Position numbers and translations under genes: made by a program | Shown here: positions 1-9,315 of the stretch, in pieces | Numbering within the stretch: the first letter of the stretch is position 1 | Layout of the letters: each line of letters begins with the position of its first letter | The notes under the pieces: generated by a model | What the model was told of the DNA's origin: nothing | Seen by the model: only the letters and a program-made list of their open reading frames with translations | Databases searched by the model: none | Source: Acidobacteria bacterium AH-259-O06 | GTDB taxonomy: Bacteria > Acidobacteriota > UBA6911 > RPQK01 > JADFOI01 | NCBI GenBank assembly: GCA_027717865.1 | Contig: JALLOM010000004.1 | Location: 1-33,471 of the forward strand | DNA: 33,471 nucleotides | Direction of reading: 5' to 3'

Positions 1-962
1 GTGCAAACATGGCTAACCCAATCTGAATTGCTCTCATACCAGCGTATGGTGTGGGCGAGTCCCTCTTCAAAAGGAATCTGTGGCTTCCAACCCAGTTCCC
101 GTTGTAGAACAGTCGCATCAATCGCATATCGACGGTCATGAGCGGGACGATCTTTGACGAACTGGATGAGATTGGGAGATTTCCGTAGTATTTCGAGAAT
201 CTGACGGACAACCTCCAGGTTTTGTCTCTCCTGGTTGCTTCCGATGTTATAAATTCGACCGGGATGACCTTCCGTTAAGATACATTCCAGCGCTCGGCAG
301 TGGTCTTTGACATGAATCCAGTCGCGAGTATATAGGCCGTCTCCGTAAACTGGAAGTGGTTTGTCCTCAAGCGCATTTAGAATCATCAAGGGGATCAATT
401 TCTCAGGAAATTGATAAGGGCCGTAATTATTACTGCAGCGAGTCACAATCACGTCCATGTTAAAAGTTTTGCAATAGGCACGTGCCAGGAGATCTGCCGC
501 GGCCTTGCTGGCAGCGTAAGGACTATTGGGAGCGAGGGGACTTTCCTCAGTAAATTCCCCTCTCTCTCCCAAGGAGCCATAGACTTCGTCGGTGGAAACT
601 TGGATAAAGGTTAAGACCTTTTTTTGGCGGGATGCCTCCAGCAAGACCTGAGTCCCCTGCACATTGGTCCGAACAAAAGCGGATGAGTCTAGAATACTGC
701 GATCCACATGTGTCTCCGCGGCAAAATTGATGACAGCCTCAACCCCTTGATTGAGACATTTTTCGACATCCTGAACACAAGCAATATCTCCACGGACAAA
801 GGTGTAGCGTGGATCGGAGGATACCTCGGCCAGATTTTCGAGATTGCCCGCATAAGTCAGGCAATCAAAGTTAACGACTTGGGCATCCCTTCTTTCTTTC
901 AGGATGTGGTGGATGAAATTAGAGCCGATAAACCCGGCCCCGCCTGTGATCAACAGCTTCAT
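1..962 (-). CDS. rfbB: dTDP-glucose 4,6-dehydratase, 3' end cut by window edge
   Basis: This gene is absent from the ORF track because it runs off the left edge; I translated it from the ATG at 962. About 320 codons are visible, so only the last few residues of a usual 330-350 are missing. It opens with MKLLITGGAGFIGSNF, the Rossmann NAD-binding glycine motif of extended short-chain dehydrogenases. The STDEVYG motif holds the catalytic Asp-Glu pair, and YAASKAA is the YxxxK motif. The family converts dTDP-glucose to dTDP-4-keto-6-deoxyglucose in the cytoplasm, the second step towards dTDP-rhamnose and related sugars. It starts 10 bases after the rfbA stop and is the last visible gene of the glycan operon. 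The family call is very secure; the final sugar (rhamnose or another) cannot be told because rfbC and rfbD are not in the window. Confidence 0.95.
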   Translation of the reverse strand, partial: MKLLITGGAGFIGSNFIHHILKERRDAQVVNFDCLTYAGNLENLAEVSSDPRYTFVRGDIACVQDVEKCLNQGVEAVINFAAETHVDRSILDSSAFVRTNVQGTQVLLEASRQKKVLTFIQVSTDEVYGSLGERGEFTEESPLAPNSPYAASKAAADLLARAYCKTFNMDVIVTRCSNNYGPYQFPEKLIPLMILNALEDKPLPVYGDGLYTRDWIHVKDHCRALECILTEGHPGRIYNIGSNQERQNLEVVRQILEILRKSPNLIQFVKDRPAHDRRYAIDATVLQRELGWKPQIPFEEGLAHTIRWYESNSDWVSHVC

Positions 963-971
963 GGCAAGTTC

Positions 972-1751
972 TTATGACTCGGCAACTTCTTTCGCAGTTT
1001 GTTCGTGTTTTTGATTGGCGGTCTGTCTTTTCTTTTTCTGCCTCTGTGCCACGAGGTTGCTTGCTCGCAGCAGAGACTCGATTGTTCCAGCGTCCGTCCA
1101 CCAACCTTCCAGGATGTCGTAGGTCATCTCTCCCCACTCGATATATCGGTTGTTGACATCCGTAATTTCAAGTTCGTTTCGATCGGAAGGTTCTAAGGTA
1201 CGGATGATATCAAACACACGATGATCAAACATGTAGACACCGGTTACGGCATACTTGGAAGGGGCAACTCGTGGCTTTTCGTAGATTTTAAGCACCTTGT
1301 CTCCCTCCAGCACCGGCACACCGAATCTTTGAGGATCCGGAACCTCTTTCAGTAGGATCTTTGCACCTCCGCCCTGTTTTTTGAACTTCTTGACGTAGGG
1401 GCGAATGGAATTCTCAATAATGTTATCTCCCAGCACGACACAGAGGAGATCGTCATCTGCAAAGAACTGGGCCAGTGAGAGTGCTTCGGCAATTCCTCCC
1501 TCTCCTTCCTGGTAGGCATAATGGAGGTGGTGAAGCCCGAACTCCCTTCCGTTTCCAAGTAGGCGCAAGAAATCGCCCGCACTGTTACCACCCGTCACCA
1601 CCATGATGTCGGCTATGCCGGCATCGACCAGTGTTTCCAAGGGATAGAAGATCATCGGTTTGTCAAAAACCGGCAATAAGTGCTTGTTTGTTACTTTAGT
1701 CAGAGGCCGCAGACGTATGCCCAATCCTCCCGCCAGTATGATCCCCTTCAT
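972..1751 (-). CDS. rfbA: glucose-1-phosphate thymidylyltransferase (short RmlA type)
   Basis: The 259-residue protein begins MKGIILAGGLGIRLRPLT, the GGxGxRLRPLT nucleotide-binding signature of sugar nucleotidylyltransferases, followed by NKHLLPVFDKPMIFYPLE. VVLGDNII carries the metal-binding Asp, and YEKP and GWWTDAGT fit the sugar-binding side. The family joins glucose-1-phosphate and dTTP to give dTDP-glucose, the substrate of the next gene, rfbB. Length and sequence resemble the shorter RmlA branch (about 240 residues) rather than the 290-residue enterobacterial enzyme. The last 25 or so residues are a Lys/Gln/Glu-rich tail (RQKKKRQTANQKHEQTAKEV) not expected in the core fold. It lies 24 bases after the GT4 gene in the same operon. 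A related nucleotidyltransferase specificity (for example UTP) cannot be excluded from sequence alone. Confidence 0.9.
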   Translation of the reverse strand: MKGIILAGGLGIRLRPLTKVTNKHLLPVFDKPMIFYPLETLVDAGIADIMVVTGGNSAGDFLRLLGNGREFGLHHLHYAYQEGEGGIAEALSLAQFFADDDLLCVVLGDNIIENSIRPYVKKFKKQGGGAKILLKEVPDPQRFGVPVLEGDKVLKIYEKPRVAPSKYAVTGVYMFDHRVFDIIRTLEPSDRNELEITDVNNRYIEWGEMTYDILEGWWTDAGTIESLLRASNLVAQRQKKKRQTANQKHEQTAKEVAES

Positions 1752-1775
1752 TTTCTTCTCCGGAAAACCGTTATG

Positions 1776-2870
1776 TTATCCGATGCCGGCGGATGCTAGC
1801 AATTTTGAGTACAGGTCTTCTGTCTCATCGAGCTTCCGCTTCAAGGTAAAAGTTTCCTTCACCCGACGCCGCCCTGCATCCCCCATTTTTTGACGTAGGT
1901 CGCGAGAGCCAAGGATTTTGGACAAGGCGGCGGCTAGCTGCTCTGCATCATTAGGAGGAACCAAGATGCCGGTTTCACCGTCGACCACCAGTTCGGGGAT
2001 GCCCCCCACCCGTGTGGTCACGACAGGCAGACGGCTGGCCATGGCCACCAAGATCGCTGAACTCAGTCCTTCCGAGATGGAAGGAAGGCAAAAAACATCG
2101 AAATTCTTCATCAACGCTTCGCTGTCAGAGCGGAATCCGCTAAAAACCACATGTTCCTGGATACTCAATTCTTGAACTTTCTTCTCCAATTCCGACCTCA
2201 GATGACCGGCTCCCACAAAGACGAAGACGACATCTGGAAACCCGGACACAACCTTAACGGTGGCTTCTAGAAGGGTGCGATGTCCCTTTTCGGGACTCAA
2301 GTGTGCTACTGTTCCTACCATCAATCCATTCTTAAGGTGAGCAAGCGGTGGTGGTTTCAGAAGGTCGATCCAGTTCAGATCAACACCTTCATAAATCACA
2401 TTGATCAGTTCAGGACGAATACCCCCTTCAATCAAAGTCTGGCGGATACTATGGGAGACAGTCACCACGCTGTCCTGCATCCAGTTGTATTTGAGGTGGC
2501 TGAACCTTGACTTGAGTGGAAAGTTGACCCGCCGTGAGCAGACTTGGAAAGGAACCCCGCAAAGTTTCGAAGCCAGTCCTGCACATAGAATGGTACGGGA
2601 AGTGTTCAGGTGAATAATGTCACAGTCTGTCTTCCTTAGGATGTTCCACAGCTGAAAAAAGGCCCAGGGGCTCAGCTCGTTTCGCTGATTGAATGCGACG
2701 GTTCGGAGGCCTATGTCTCGAGCCTTCTTGCTTAACGGTGATTTGGATGGTGCAGCCAGCCACACGCGATGTTGGCGGTCTTTCATTCCCACCATCAGAG
2801 TAAAAAGCTGTTCCTGGCCGCCCCGCCAGACCTTTTCAATATCCACGTAGAGGATTTTCAGACTATTCAT
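1776..2870 (-). CDS. GT4-family glycosyltransferase with an altered EX7E motif
   Basis: The 364-residue protein has the two-domain GT-B layout of family GT4. The N-terminal half begins with KILYVDIEKVWRGGQEQLF, the usual acceptor-side start with a GGxE-like turn. The C-terminal half has MVGTVAHLSPEKGHRTLLEA, VFVGAGHLRSELE and a donor site at PSISEGLSSAILVAMASRLP followed by VGGIPELV. GT4 enzymes use a nucleotide sugar and retain the anomeric configuration; they build lipopolysaccharide, capsule or glycolipid chains at the cytoplasmic face. In the donor motif the first Glu (SEG) is present, but the position normally holding the second Glu (EAMA) is Val (VAMA). The gene is 16 bases from the upstream GT2 and 24 from rfbA, so it belongs to the glycan operon. 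Sugar and acceptor are unknown. Confidence 0.85.
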   Translation of the reverse strand: MNSLKILYVDIEKVWRGGQEQLFTLMVGMKDRQHRVWLAAPSKSPLSKKARDIGLRTVAFNQRNELSPWAFFQLWNILRKTDCDIIHLNTSRTILCAGLASKLCGVPFQVCSRRVNFPLKSRFSHLKYNWMQDSVVTVSHSIRQTLIEGGIRPELINVIYEGVDLNWIDLLKPPPLAHLKNGLMVGTVAHLSPEKGHRTLLEATVKVVSGFPDVVFVFVGAGHLRSELEKKVQELSIQEHVVFSGFRSDSEALMKNFDVFCLPSISEGLSSAILVAMASRLPVVTTRVGGIPELVVDGETGILVPPNDAEQLAAALSKILGSRDLRQKMGDAGRRRVKETFTLKRKLDETEDLYSKLLASAGIG

Positions 2871-2886
2871 CCTGCAGGGTAGTTGT

Positions 2887-3648
2887 CTATTCCTTCCGGG
2901 CGCCGCATTGGATTTCCCACAATTTTAGATACTTGAAAAGAGTTGACACGGCAGCCAGCGTAGACACGACCAGTCCAGGTATCCCGTCTACAAAACCCTT
3001 CCGCACCAGATAGTTCTTGAAAAACACAACAGGGGGATAGAAGGTGAAGTGGATCCAATGGGCTCTTTTTCCCTGATCATACCAATCCTTCGCCGCTAGA
3101 GTAGAGAAATGCTCTAGCTGTTGAAGGTACTCCGAGAAAGAGGCATAGGTGTGGTGGTAGATTTGGCCTTTGAACTTCCCGGTGGGACCGGCTACTCGGA
3201 AAGACTCGTGTACTCGCCCTCCCTCCCAGCGCCCGCAAGACTTTTGAAACAGACGTAATTGCCAGTCTGGATACCAGGTGGTGTGTTCGATCCAGCGCCC
3301 CATGAAAAACGTTTTTCGGGGAAGGTAATAGCCCTTACAGTCACATTCTTGGAACTTCCACTGCAGAATTTCCTCTCTCAGTTGCGGGCTCAGCATTTCG
3401 TCCCCATCAAGGCTGAGCACCCAATCATAGCTGGCCTGTTCGGTGGCGAACTGCTTCTGGGCACGATAGCCCTCCCAGGCTCTTTGGAGGACACGGTCCG
3501 TGTAACGACGGCAGATTTGCGCGGTGGCATCTGTACTGCAGGAATCCACCACAACAATCTCGTCGCTGACCGCTTTTAAACTCGTGAGTGCCCCTTCAAT
3601 CTTGTCTTCTTCGTTGTAGGTTACGAGTACCGCCGAAATTCTCTTCAC
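2887..3648 (-). CDS. GT2 glycosyltransferase, WaaE/KdtX-like
   Basis: The 253-residue protein begins MKRISAVLVTYNEEDKIEGAL, a GT-A fold GT2 start. VVDSCSTDAT is the first acidic motif and LSLDGDEMLS the DxD-like metal and nucleotide-sugar site. The middle (FFMGRWIEHTTWYPDWQLRL, then GGRVHESF) resembles the WaaE/KdtX branch of lipopolysaccharide-core glucosyltransferases. The C-terminal region FYPPVVFFKNYLVRKGFVDG followed by a hydrophobic stretch suggests membrane contact. Its start codon overlaps the stop of the preceding GT2 gene by four bases (ATGA), so the two are probably translationally coupled. It likely adds one sugar to a lipid-linked core or repeat unit; the exact residue is not readable from sequence. 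Confidence 0.88.
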   Translation of the reverse strand: MKRISAVLVTYNEEDKIEGALTSLKAVSDEIVVVDSCSTDATAQICRRYTDRVLQRAWEGYRAQKQFATEQASYDWVLSLDGDEMLSPQLREEILQWKFQECDCKGYYLPRKTFFMGRWIEHTTWYPDWQLRLFQKSCGRWEGGRVHESFRVAGPTGKFKGQIYHHTYASFSEYLQQLEHFSTLAAKDWYDQGKRAHWIHFTFYPPVVFFKNYLVRKGFVDGIPGLVVSTLAAVSTLFKYLKLWEIQCGARKE

Positions 3649-4700
3649 ACCTCAGCTTCCTCGAACTCAGGGTGTCTTTGGATGACCTCCTGCTGATTAT
3701 AGTAGATTTCAATGGGTGTGGATCGATAGAAGCGGTTGAGTAGACGCGAAATTTCCGCGTCAGTTCTTCGAGCTTTCTCTCGTTCGAGCTGCCTGAGCCG
3801 CCTGACTTGGGGAACCTTAAGGAGCGCTTGGAAAAAAGAGCGGTAAAAAGGGATATCAAGGACGAGGATACGGGTGAGAAAGAGGAGGGAAAGTATGATC
3901 AGGTGGCGGCACAGATAGGTTGAGGAATGAAGGTTAATCCAGTGGAAAAGCAGTCTATTGCGAAAGGACACTGTCTCCACGAACTTCTTCTTAAAGTGGG
4001 CATTGATGGTGGAACTGCTTCGATGATAGGCAATACTGCGAGGCTCATAGTGAATTTCCCAGCCCCGTTTCCACCCCCGATAGGAGAGATCCACATCCTC
4101 CCAATGGAATGGAGACAGAAGTTCACTAAAACCACCGAGGGCTTCCAGCTTTTCTCTGCTGTAAGTGGAAAACGCGCCAACCGCATGGGCGGACAAAAGC
4201 TTCCGCCTCTCGATCCATTCCTGGGCTGAGGAAACCGAGACATCGTAATTGAAATACAGACTCCAAAACCCTCTGCGAAAGCGGCCGAACTTTCCACCCG
4301 CGGCAAAGATAGGTCGATCCCACTCAAACACCTTAGCCGTCACGGCAAACACCTTCGGATCATGGAAATGAAGAGCTTGAAAGACCAAATAATTTTCATC
4401 GATGCGAACGTCGTTATTGAGAAAAGCCAGCAAAGAAAATCGACAGCTTTGCAATCCGGTGTTGCAAGCGATTGCGAAACCCTGATTGTGCCTTCGTTTC
4501 ACAAGACGAATGTCAGGAAATTCCGAAGGAATAGCGAGCGCGGTTTCGTCTTGACTGCCATCGTCCACGACGATGATTTCGGTTGAGCCCCCACTCTTAC
4601 GGCGATAGGCCTGGGCAGCCGCTTGAACGCAGGGCAAGTTTTCGCGCAGCAGATGGAGACCATTCCAGGTGGGGATGACTATGCTGACATCGAAGCTCAT
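3645..4700 (-). CDS. GT2 glycosyltransferase, rhamnosyltransferase-like
   Basis: The 351-residue GT-A protein starts MSFDVSIVIPTWNGLHLLRE, then EIIVVDDGSQDET and LAFLNNDVRID (the DxD-type site). HWEDVDLSYRGWKRGW is the E(D)xxLxxR-type catalytic-base motif common in rhamnosyl- and galactofuranosyl-type GT2 enzymes. Near residues 260-300 a hydrophobic segment (LIILSLLFLTRILVLDIPF) could sit in or on the inner membrane, and an Arg/Glu-rich region follows. It lies 18 bases after gpmI and overlaps the next GT2 by four bases. With dTDP-sugar genes in the same operon, a dTDP-linked donor such as dTDP-rhamnose is plausible, but this is inference. Confidence 0.86.
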   Translation of the reverse strand: MSFDVSIVIPTWNGLHLLRENLPCVQAAAQAYRRKSGGSTEIIVVDDGSQDETALAIPSEFPDIRLVKRRHNQGFAIACNTGLQSCRFSLLAFLNNDVRIDENYLVFQALHFHDPKVFAVTAKVFEWDRPIFAAGGKFGRFRRGFWSLYFNYDVSVSSAQEWIERRKLLSAHAVGAFSTYSREKLEALGGFSELLSPFHWEDVDLSYRGWKRGWEIHYEPRSIAYHRSSSTINAHFKKKFVETVSFRNRLLFHWINLHSSTYLCRHLIILSLLFLTRILVLDIPFYRSFFQALLKVPQVRRLRQLEREKARRTDAEISRLLNRFYRSTPIEIYYNQQEVIQRHPEFEEAEV

Positions 4701-4718
4701 TTCAAGCCGATATGTGAA

Positions 4719-6260
4719 TTACTCTACATGAAGCAAAGAATTTCCGCTCATCTCGGGAGGCTTTTCGATTTCCAGGTAGTGGAGTATGGTGGGAGCAATA
4801 TCCTCTAAAGCGCCACCCTGGCGAAGTTTACTTCCGCAGTGCTCATCGACCAAAATGTAGGGGACAGGATTAGTCGTATGAGCCGTGTGGACCTCACCCG
4901 TTTTGGGGTCCATCATTTGCTCGGCATTTCCATGATCTGCGGTTACCATCATCACCCCTCCAATTTCCCGTACCTTCTCGTAGATGCGTCCCATGCAAGT
5001 GTCCACCGTCTCCACAGCCTTAACGGCTGCCTCCATCACCCCTGTGTGTCCCACCATATCAGCATTGGCAAAGTTGAGGACGACCGTGTCGTAGGAGCCG
5101 GTGTCGAGTTCATGCAAGAGCCGGTCAGTAATCTCAAAAGCACTCATCTCAGGTTTCAGATCATAAGTGGGCACCTTGGGAGAGGGGATTAGAATACGCT
5201 CTTCCCCCTCGGAGAGCTGTTCTTCGCCGCCGTTGAAAAAATAAGTCACGTGTGCGTATTTCTCCGTTTCTGCCAGCCGCAAATTGCGTAGCTTGTTCTG
5301 CGTGAAGAGCTTGACCACAATGCGCTCCAGACGAATCGGGGAATAGGCGATGGGCACAGTAAAAGTCCGATCGTACTCGGTCATGGTCAAAAAGTGATGG
5401 ACGCGACCTGGAGGGCGTGGGAAATGGTCGAACTCCTCCAGCGTAAGGGCGCGAGTCAGCTGACGCGCCCGATCAGCACGGAAGTTAAAAAAGATAGCCG
5501 CATGCCCTTCTTCGAGTCGTGCGGCAGGCTCTCCATTTTCTTCGACTACTGTAAACGGGATTATAAACTCATCGCTTACATTCTCTTGGTAAGAGGAACG
5601 TATTCCTTCAAGTGGGTCTTTGAATTTCTTTTCAGCCAGGCCCTCGACGATAGCACGGTATGCCTTCTCGGTGCGCTGCCACCGATTATCACGATCCATG
5701 GCGTAGTATCGTCCACTGACCGATGCAATCCGGCCAATGCCAATGCGCTCGGCTTGTTCTTGCAGGTGCTGAATATACTGTACACCCCCCTTCGGGGAAG
5801 TGTCCCGCCCGTCAGTGAAGGCGTGGATGAACACTTTGTCAATTCCCTCTTGCTTGGCAAAACGCAAAAGCGCCACAAGATGGCCAAGGTGGCTGTGTAC
5901 TCCCCCATCTGAAACCAATCCGAGTAAGTGAAGTGCCTTGCCCCGGGCGGTTTCCAATATGCGGCGGATCTTTTCGTTGCGGAAAAACTCGCCAGAGGCA
6001 ATGGCTCGGTCAATGCGGGTGATGTCTTGACAAACGACCCGTCCGGCTCCAATGTTCAGGTGGCCGACTTCACTATTTCCCATCTGGCCTTCGGGTAAAC
6101 CCACCCGTGTTCCGCTAGCTTCCAGGGATACCCACGGATATCGGGAATAAAGCTTTTCCAGGTTGGGCAACCGAGCGTGGGCCATCGCATTTCCTTCTTT
6201 GAGATCGCTCAAACCCCAACCATCAAGCACGGCAAGGATGAGGATGGGTGGTCTCGGCAT
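4719..6260 (-). CDS. gpmI: 2,3-bisphosphoglycerate-independent phosphoglycerate mutase
   Basis: The 513-residue length is normal for the family. The protein starts with ILILAVLDGWG, whose Asp-13 binds metal, and has GQMGNSEVGHLNIGAGR around the phospho-acceptor Ser-63. DGRDTSPKGG lies in the transferase domain. NFANADMVGHTG and VTADHGNAEQM supply the second set of metal ligands of the alkaline-phosphatase-like domain. The enzyme interconverts 3- and 2-phosphoglycerate using two metal ions. It follows eno (65 bases, filled with repeat) and precedes the glycosyltransferase genes by 18 bases, so it links glycolysis with the glycan genes. Its product is the substrate of the neighbouring enolase. 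Confidence 0.97.
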   Translation of the reverse strand: MPRPPILILAVLDGWGLSDLKEGNAMAHARLPNLEKLYSRYPWVSLEASGTRVGLPEGQMGNSEVGHLNIGAGRVVCQDITRIDRAIASGEFFRNEKIRRILETARGKALHLLGLVSDGGVHSHLGHLVALLRFAKQEGIDKVFIHAFTDGRDTSPKGGVQYIQHLQEQAERIGIGRIASVSGRYYAMDRDNRWQRTEKAYRAIVEGLAEKKFKDPLEGIRSSYQENVSDEFIIPFTVVEENGEPAARLEEGHAAIFFNFRADRARQLTRALTLEEFDHFPRPPGRVHHFLTMTEYDRTFTVPIAYSPIRLERIVVKLFTQNKLRNLRLAETEKYAHVTYFFNGGEEQLSEGEERILIPSPKVPTYDLKPEMSAFEITDRLLHELDTGSYDTVVLNFANADMVGHTGVMEAAVKAVETVDTCMGRIYEKVREIGGVMMVTADHGNAEQMMDPKTGEVHTAHTTNPVPYILVDEHCGSKLRQGGALEDIAPTILHYLEIEKPPEMSGNSLLHVE

Positions 6261-6290
6261 CGTTGATTAAGCTACACTGGTGGAGAATAA

Positions 6291-7639
<1,349 letters not shown>

Positions 7640-7720
7640 TCATCGCAGCCACAGTGCCGACATCGTCCGTGAGGTTTCAGCCGCTCCCGGCCCACTCGCG
7701 AATCGCCATGGCGCGGCATG

Positions 7721-7747
7721 TTGACACGTTAAAACAGAGCGTGTCAA
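7721..7747. promoter_or_regulatory. TTGACACG inverted repeat between divergent eno and STAS genes
   Basis: TTGACACG (7721-7728) and CGTGTCAA (7740-7747) form a perfect 8-bp inverted repeat around an 11-base AT-rich centre. Each arm contains a perfect TTGACA box, one per strand, pointing outward. The matching -10 boxes are weak on both sides (CAAGAT on plus, CAACAT on minus). On the plus strand the site ends only 10 bases before the STAS GTG. It could be a dyad operator, two overlapping promoters, or both. Confidence 0.5.
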
Positions 7748-7757
7748 GATTGCTCGC

Positions 7758-8099
7758 GTGGAAGTAAAGGTTGAGGACCAAGAGGGCGTTTTCTTCATCA
7801 TTCCCTCCGGAGAGCTCTCGACCGGAGAAGGTGACAAGCGACTGCGCCAGGAGTTAGACAGACTGCAGCGAGCCGGAAATACGAAGGTTGTTATAGACCT
7901 CTCCGATGTTCCCTACATCGACAGTTCCGTTCTGGGGCAACTCGTGTACGGGCATTCTGTGTTGAAAAAGGAAGGAGGCGGACTGAAGCTGCTCAATCCC
8001 TCCAAGAGGATCACGGATTTGTTGTCCCTAACTCGATTGATCAGTGTCTTTGAGATTTTCCAGAGTCGAGAAGAGGCTTTGGCGGGCTGGAAGCGTTAG
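7758..8099 (+). CDS. STAS-domain anti-sigma-factor antagonist
   Basis: The 113-residue single-domain protein contains KVVIDLSDVPYIDSSVLGQL, the STAS core in which the Ser of the DSS motif is normally the phosphorylated residue, as in SpoIIAA and RsbV. The following LKLLNPSKRITDLLSLTRL matches the rest of the fold. Such proteins bind an anti-sigma factor or kinase and release its partner when unphosphorylated; others are phospho-switches in signalling. No anti-sigma kinase or sigma gene lies beside it, so its partner is elsewhere. The start is a GTG with no visible Shine-Dalgarno sequence. It is divergent from eno and convergent with the TPR gene. Confidence 0.88.
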   Translation: MEVKVEDQEGVFFIIPSGELSTGEGDKRLRQELDRLQRAGNTKVVIDLSDVPYIDSSVLGQLVYGHSVLKKEGGGLKLLNPSKRITDLLSLTRLISVFEIFQSREEALAGWKR

Positions 8100-8102
8100 A
8101 GA

Positions 8103-8160
8103 AGCCAGAATTCAGAATTCAGAATTCAGAATCCAGAATTCTGGATTCTGAATCCAGAAT
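8103..8160. repeat. CAGAATTC repeat cluster with a 30-bp perfect palindrome
   Basis: Tandem CAGAATT(C) units follow the STAS stop by a few bases. Positions 8124-8153 form a perfect 30-bp palindrome with half-site ATTCAGAATCCAGAA. A matching cluster in opposite orientation lies at 8289-8336 before the stop of the convergent TPR gene. The 8204-8494 minus ORF in the track partly translates this DNA (EFRSQNPEFRSQN) and is not treated as a gene. Confidence 0.88.
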
Positions 8161-8288
8161 AAAGCTGTAGCGGGCCATGTATCTATGGACTGGCTTTGAA
8201 TCATCATGTTTTCTGTGTGATCTCGGCTATTGAAACTGAAGAGTTCGAAGCTTTCACCTGAATTTGGCTCCCGGTTTGTAGCTCCTCA

Positions 8289-8336
8289 TTCTGACTTCTG
8301 AATTCTGGATTCTGGCTTCTGAATTCTGAATTCTGT
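8289..8336. repeat. Second CAGAATTC repeat cluster, inverted relative to the first
   Basis: Units of TTCTGAATTCTG and TTCTGGATTCTG run up to five bases from the TPR stop codon. They are the reverse complement of the units at 8103-8160, so the two clusters bracket about 130 bases with no gene. The arrangement puts one copy at the 3' end of each convergent gene. Confidence 0.85.
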
Positions 8337-8340
8337 CCCC

Positions 8341-9315
8341 TCACTTCCGGTGCATCCGTTCCTTCACGCGCTTCAGGCTCTCCTCGATTTGTGGAGCCGG
8401 GTGGAGATTTTGGGCTTTTTGATAGTTTTGTAGAGATTTGTTGTAATCCTTCTTTTTTTCGTAGATATAACCAAGACGATCGTACACTTCCCAATTGTCC
8501 GGCGCTAAGCTTACACTGTTCAAGAACGCGCTTTCGGCCGCTTCCAGATTCTGGCTAAAGAGCTGGGCGAGTCCCAGGTTGAACCAAGCGTCCGCATCCT
8601 GCGCATTCTCCTTCACATAATCTTTGAGAACAACGGCTGCTTTATTGTAGTTGTTTGCCTCAATAGCGCTGATGGCCTGTTGGTATTGCAACCGAGAGAG
8701 GTGGCGCTTCGCTTCCGAGGCGCCCGGATCCAAGGTCAGAGCTTGTTTCAGATATTTCTCCGCCTGCGTGAAATTTCCAAGTCGGTAATGAGAGATTCCC
8801 AGTTGTAGCACGTCTTTGAGTTTTCCTCGCTGGATGGAAATCGCTTTCTGCAGATCGGAGATGGCCTGATCGAACTCATTGATGTTGTAGTAAGCAGACC
8901 CTCGTGTGTGATACAGCTGATATTGATCGCGAGGTGAACGAGCGTAGCGCTCCCCTTTGAGCAAGGTGGCAATAGCGTCACCATATTTGCCACTGTTATA
9001 GTAGGCGAGCGCCAACCCGTAATAGGAAATGTAGTTGTTGCTCTTCAGCCGCAGTGCCTTCTGGAAGGCCTCGATGGCTTTCTCATACTTCTTTATTCTT
9101 AAGTAGGAATCTCCCAGGATTCGATGACCACTCTCGTAATCAGGATTTGCCTTGACGATCTGTGCAAATTCCTCAATTGCTTTGGAGTACTGCCCTTGCT
9201 TGTAATGGGAAAGTGCCTTCTCGAAGTCGCCCTGGGCCATCAGAGAAGCAACTACCCAGGTGAGCAGCAGAACGGTGGAAAATTTATTTTTCACTGCCTT
9301 ATTCGAATATTCCAA
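8341..9315 (-). CDS. TPR-repeat protein of the exbB-exbD operon
   Basis: About eight tetratricopeptide repeats fill the 324 residues, for example YKQGQYSKAIEEFAQIVKAN, KKYEKAIEAFQKALRLKS and NFTQAEKYLKQALTLDPGA. The N-terminal FSTVLLLTWVVASLMAQG looks like a signal peptide, so the protein is probably periplasmic or anchored to the inner membrane. The ORF begins at a TTG that overlaps exbD by 17 bases; a GTG at 9294 just after the exbD stop would give VKNKFSTVLLL and is an equally good start. It is last in exbB-exbD-exbD-TPR, an order in which the TPR protein may be a scaffold for the energy-transducing complex. Its exact role is unknown. Confidence 0.82.
   Translation of the reverse strand: MEYSNKAVKNKFSTVLLLTWVVASLMAQGDFEKALSHYKQGQYSKAIEEFAQIVKANPDYESGHRILGDSYLRIKKYEKAIEAFQKALRLKSNNYISYYGLALAYYNSGKYGDAIATLLKGERYARSPRDQYQLYHTRGSAYYNINEFDQAISDLQKAISIQRGKLKDVLQLGISHYRLGNFTQAEKYLKQALTLDPGASEAKRHLSRLQYQQAISAIEANNYNKAAVVLKDYVKENAQDADAWFNLGLAQLFSQNLEAAESAFLNSVSLAPDNWEVYDRLGYIYEKKKDYNKSLQNYQKAQNLHPAPQIEESLKRVKERMHRK

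Noticed and set aside
5394-5912. 172-residue plus-strand ORF
   Set aside because: Antisense to gpmI within strongly conserved coding sequence; a shadow frame.
8103-8336. CRISPR-like array
   Set aside because: The units are short, contiguous and palindromic without unique spacers.
8204-8494. Minus-strand ORF with EFRSQN-type peptide repeats
   Set aside because: It translates the CAGAATTC DNA repeat and the antisense/alternate frame of the TPR gene; the peptide repeats are a by-product of the DNA repeat.
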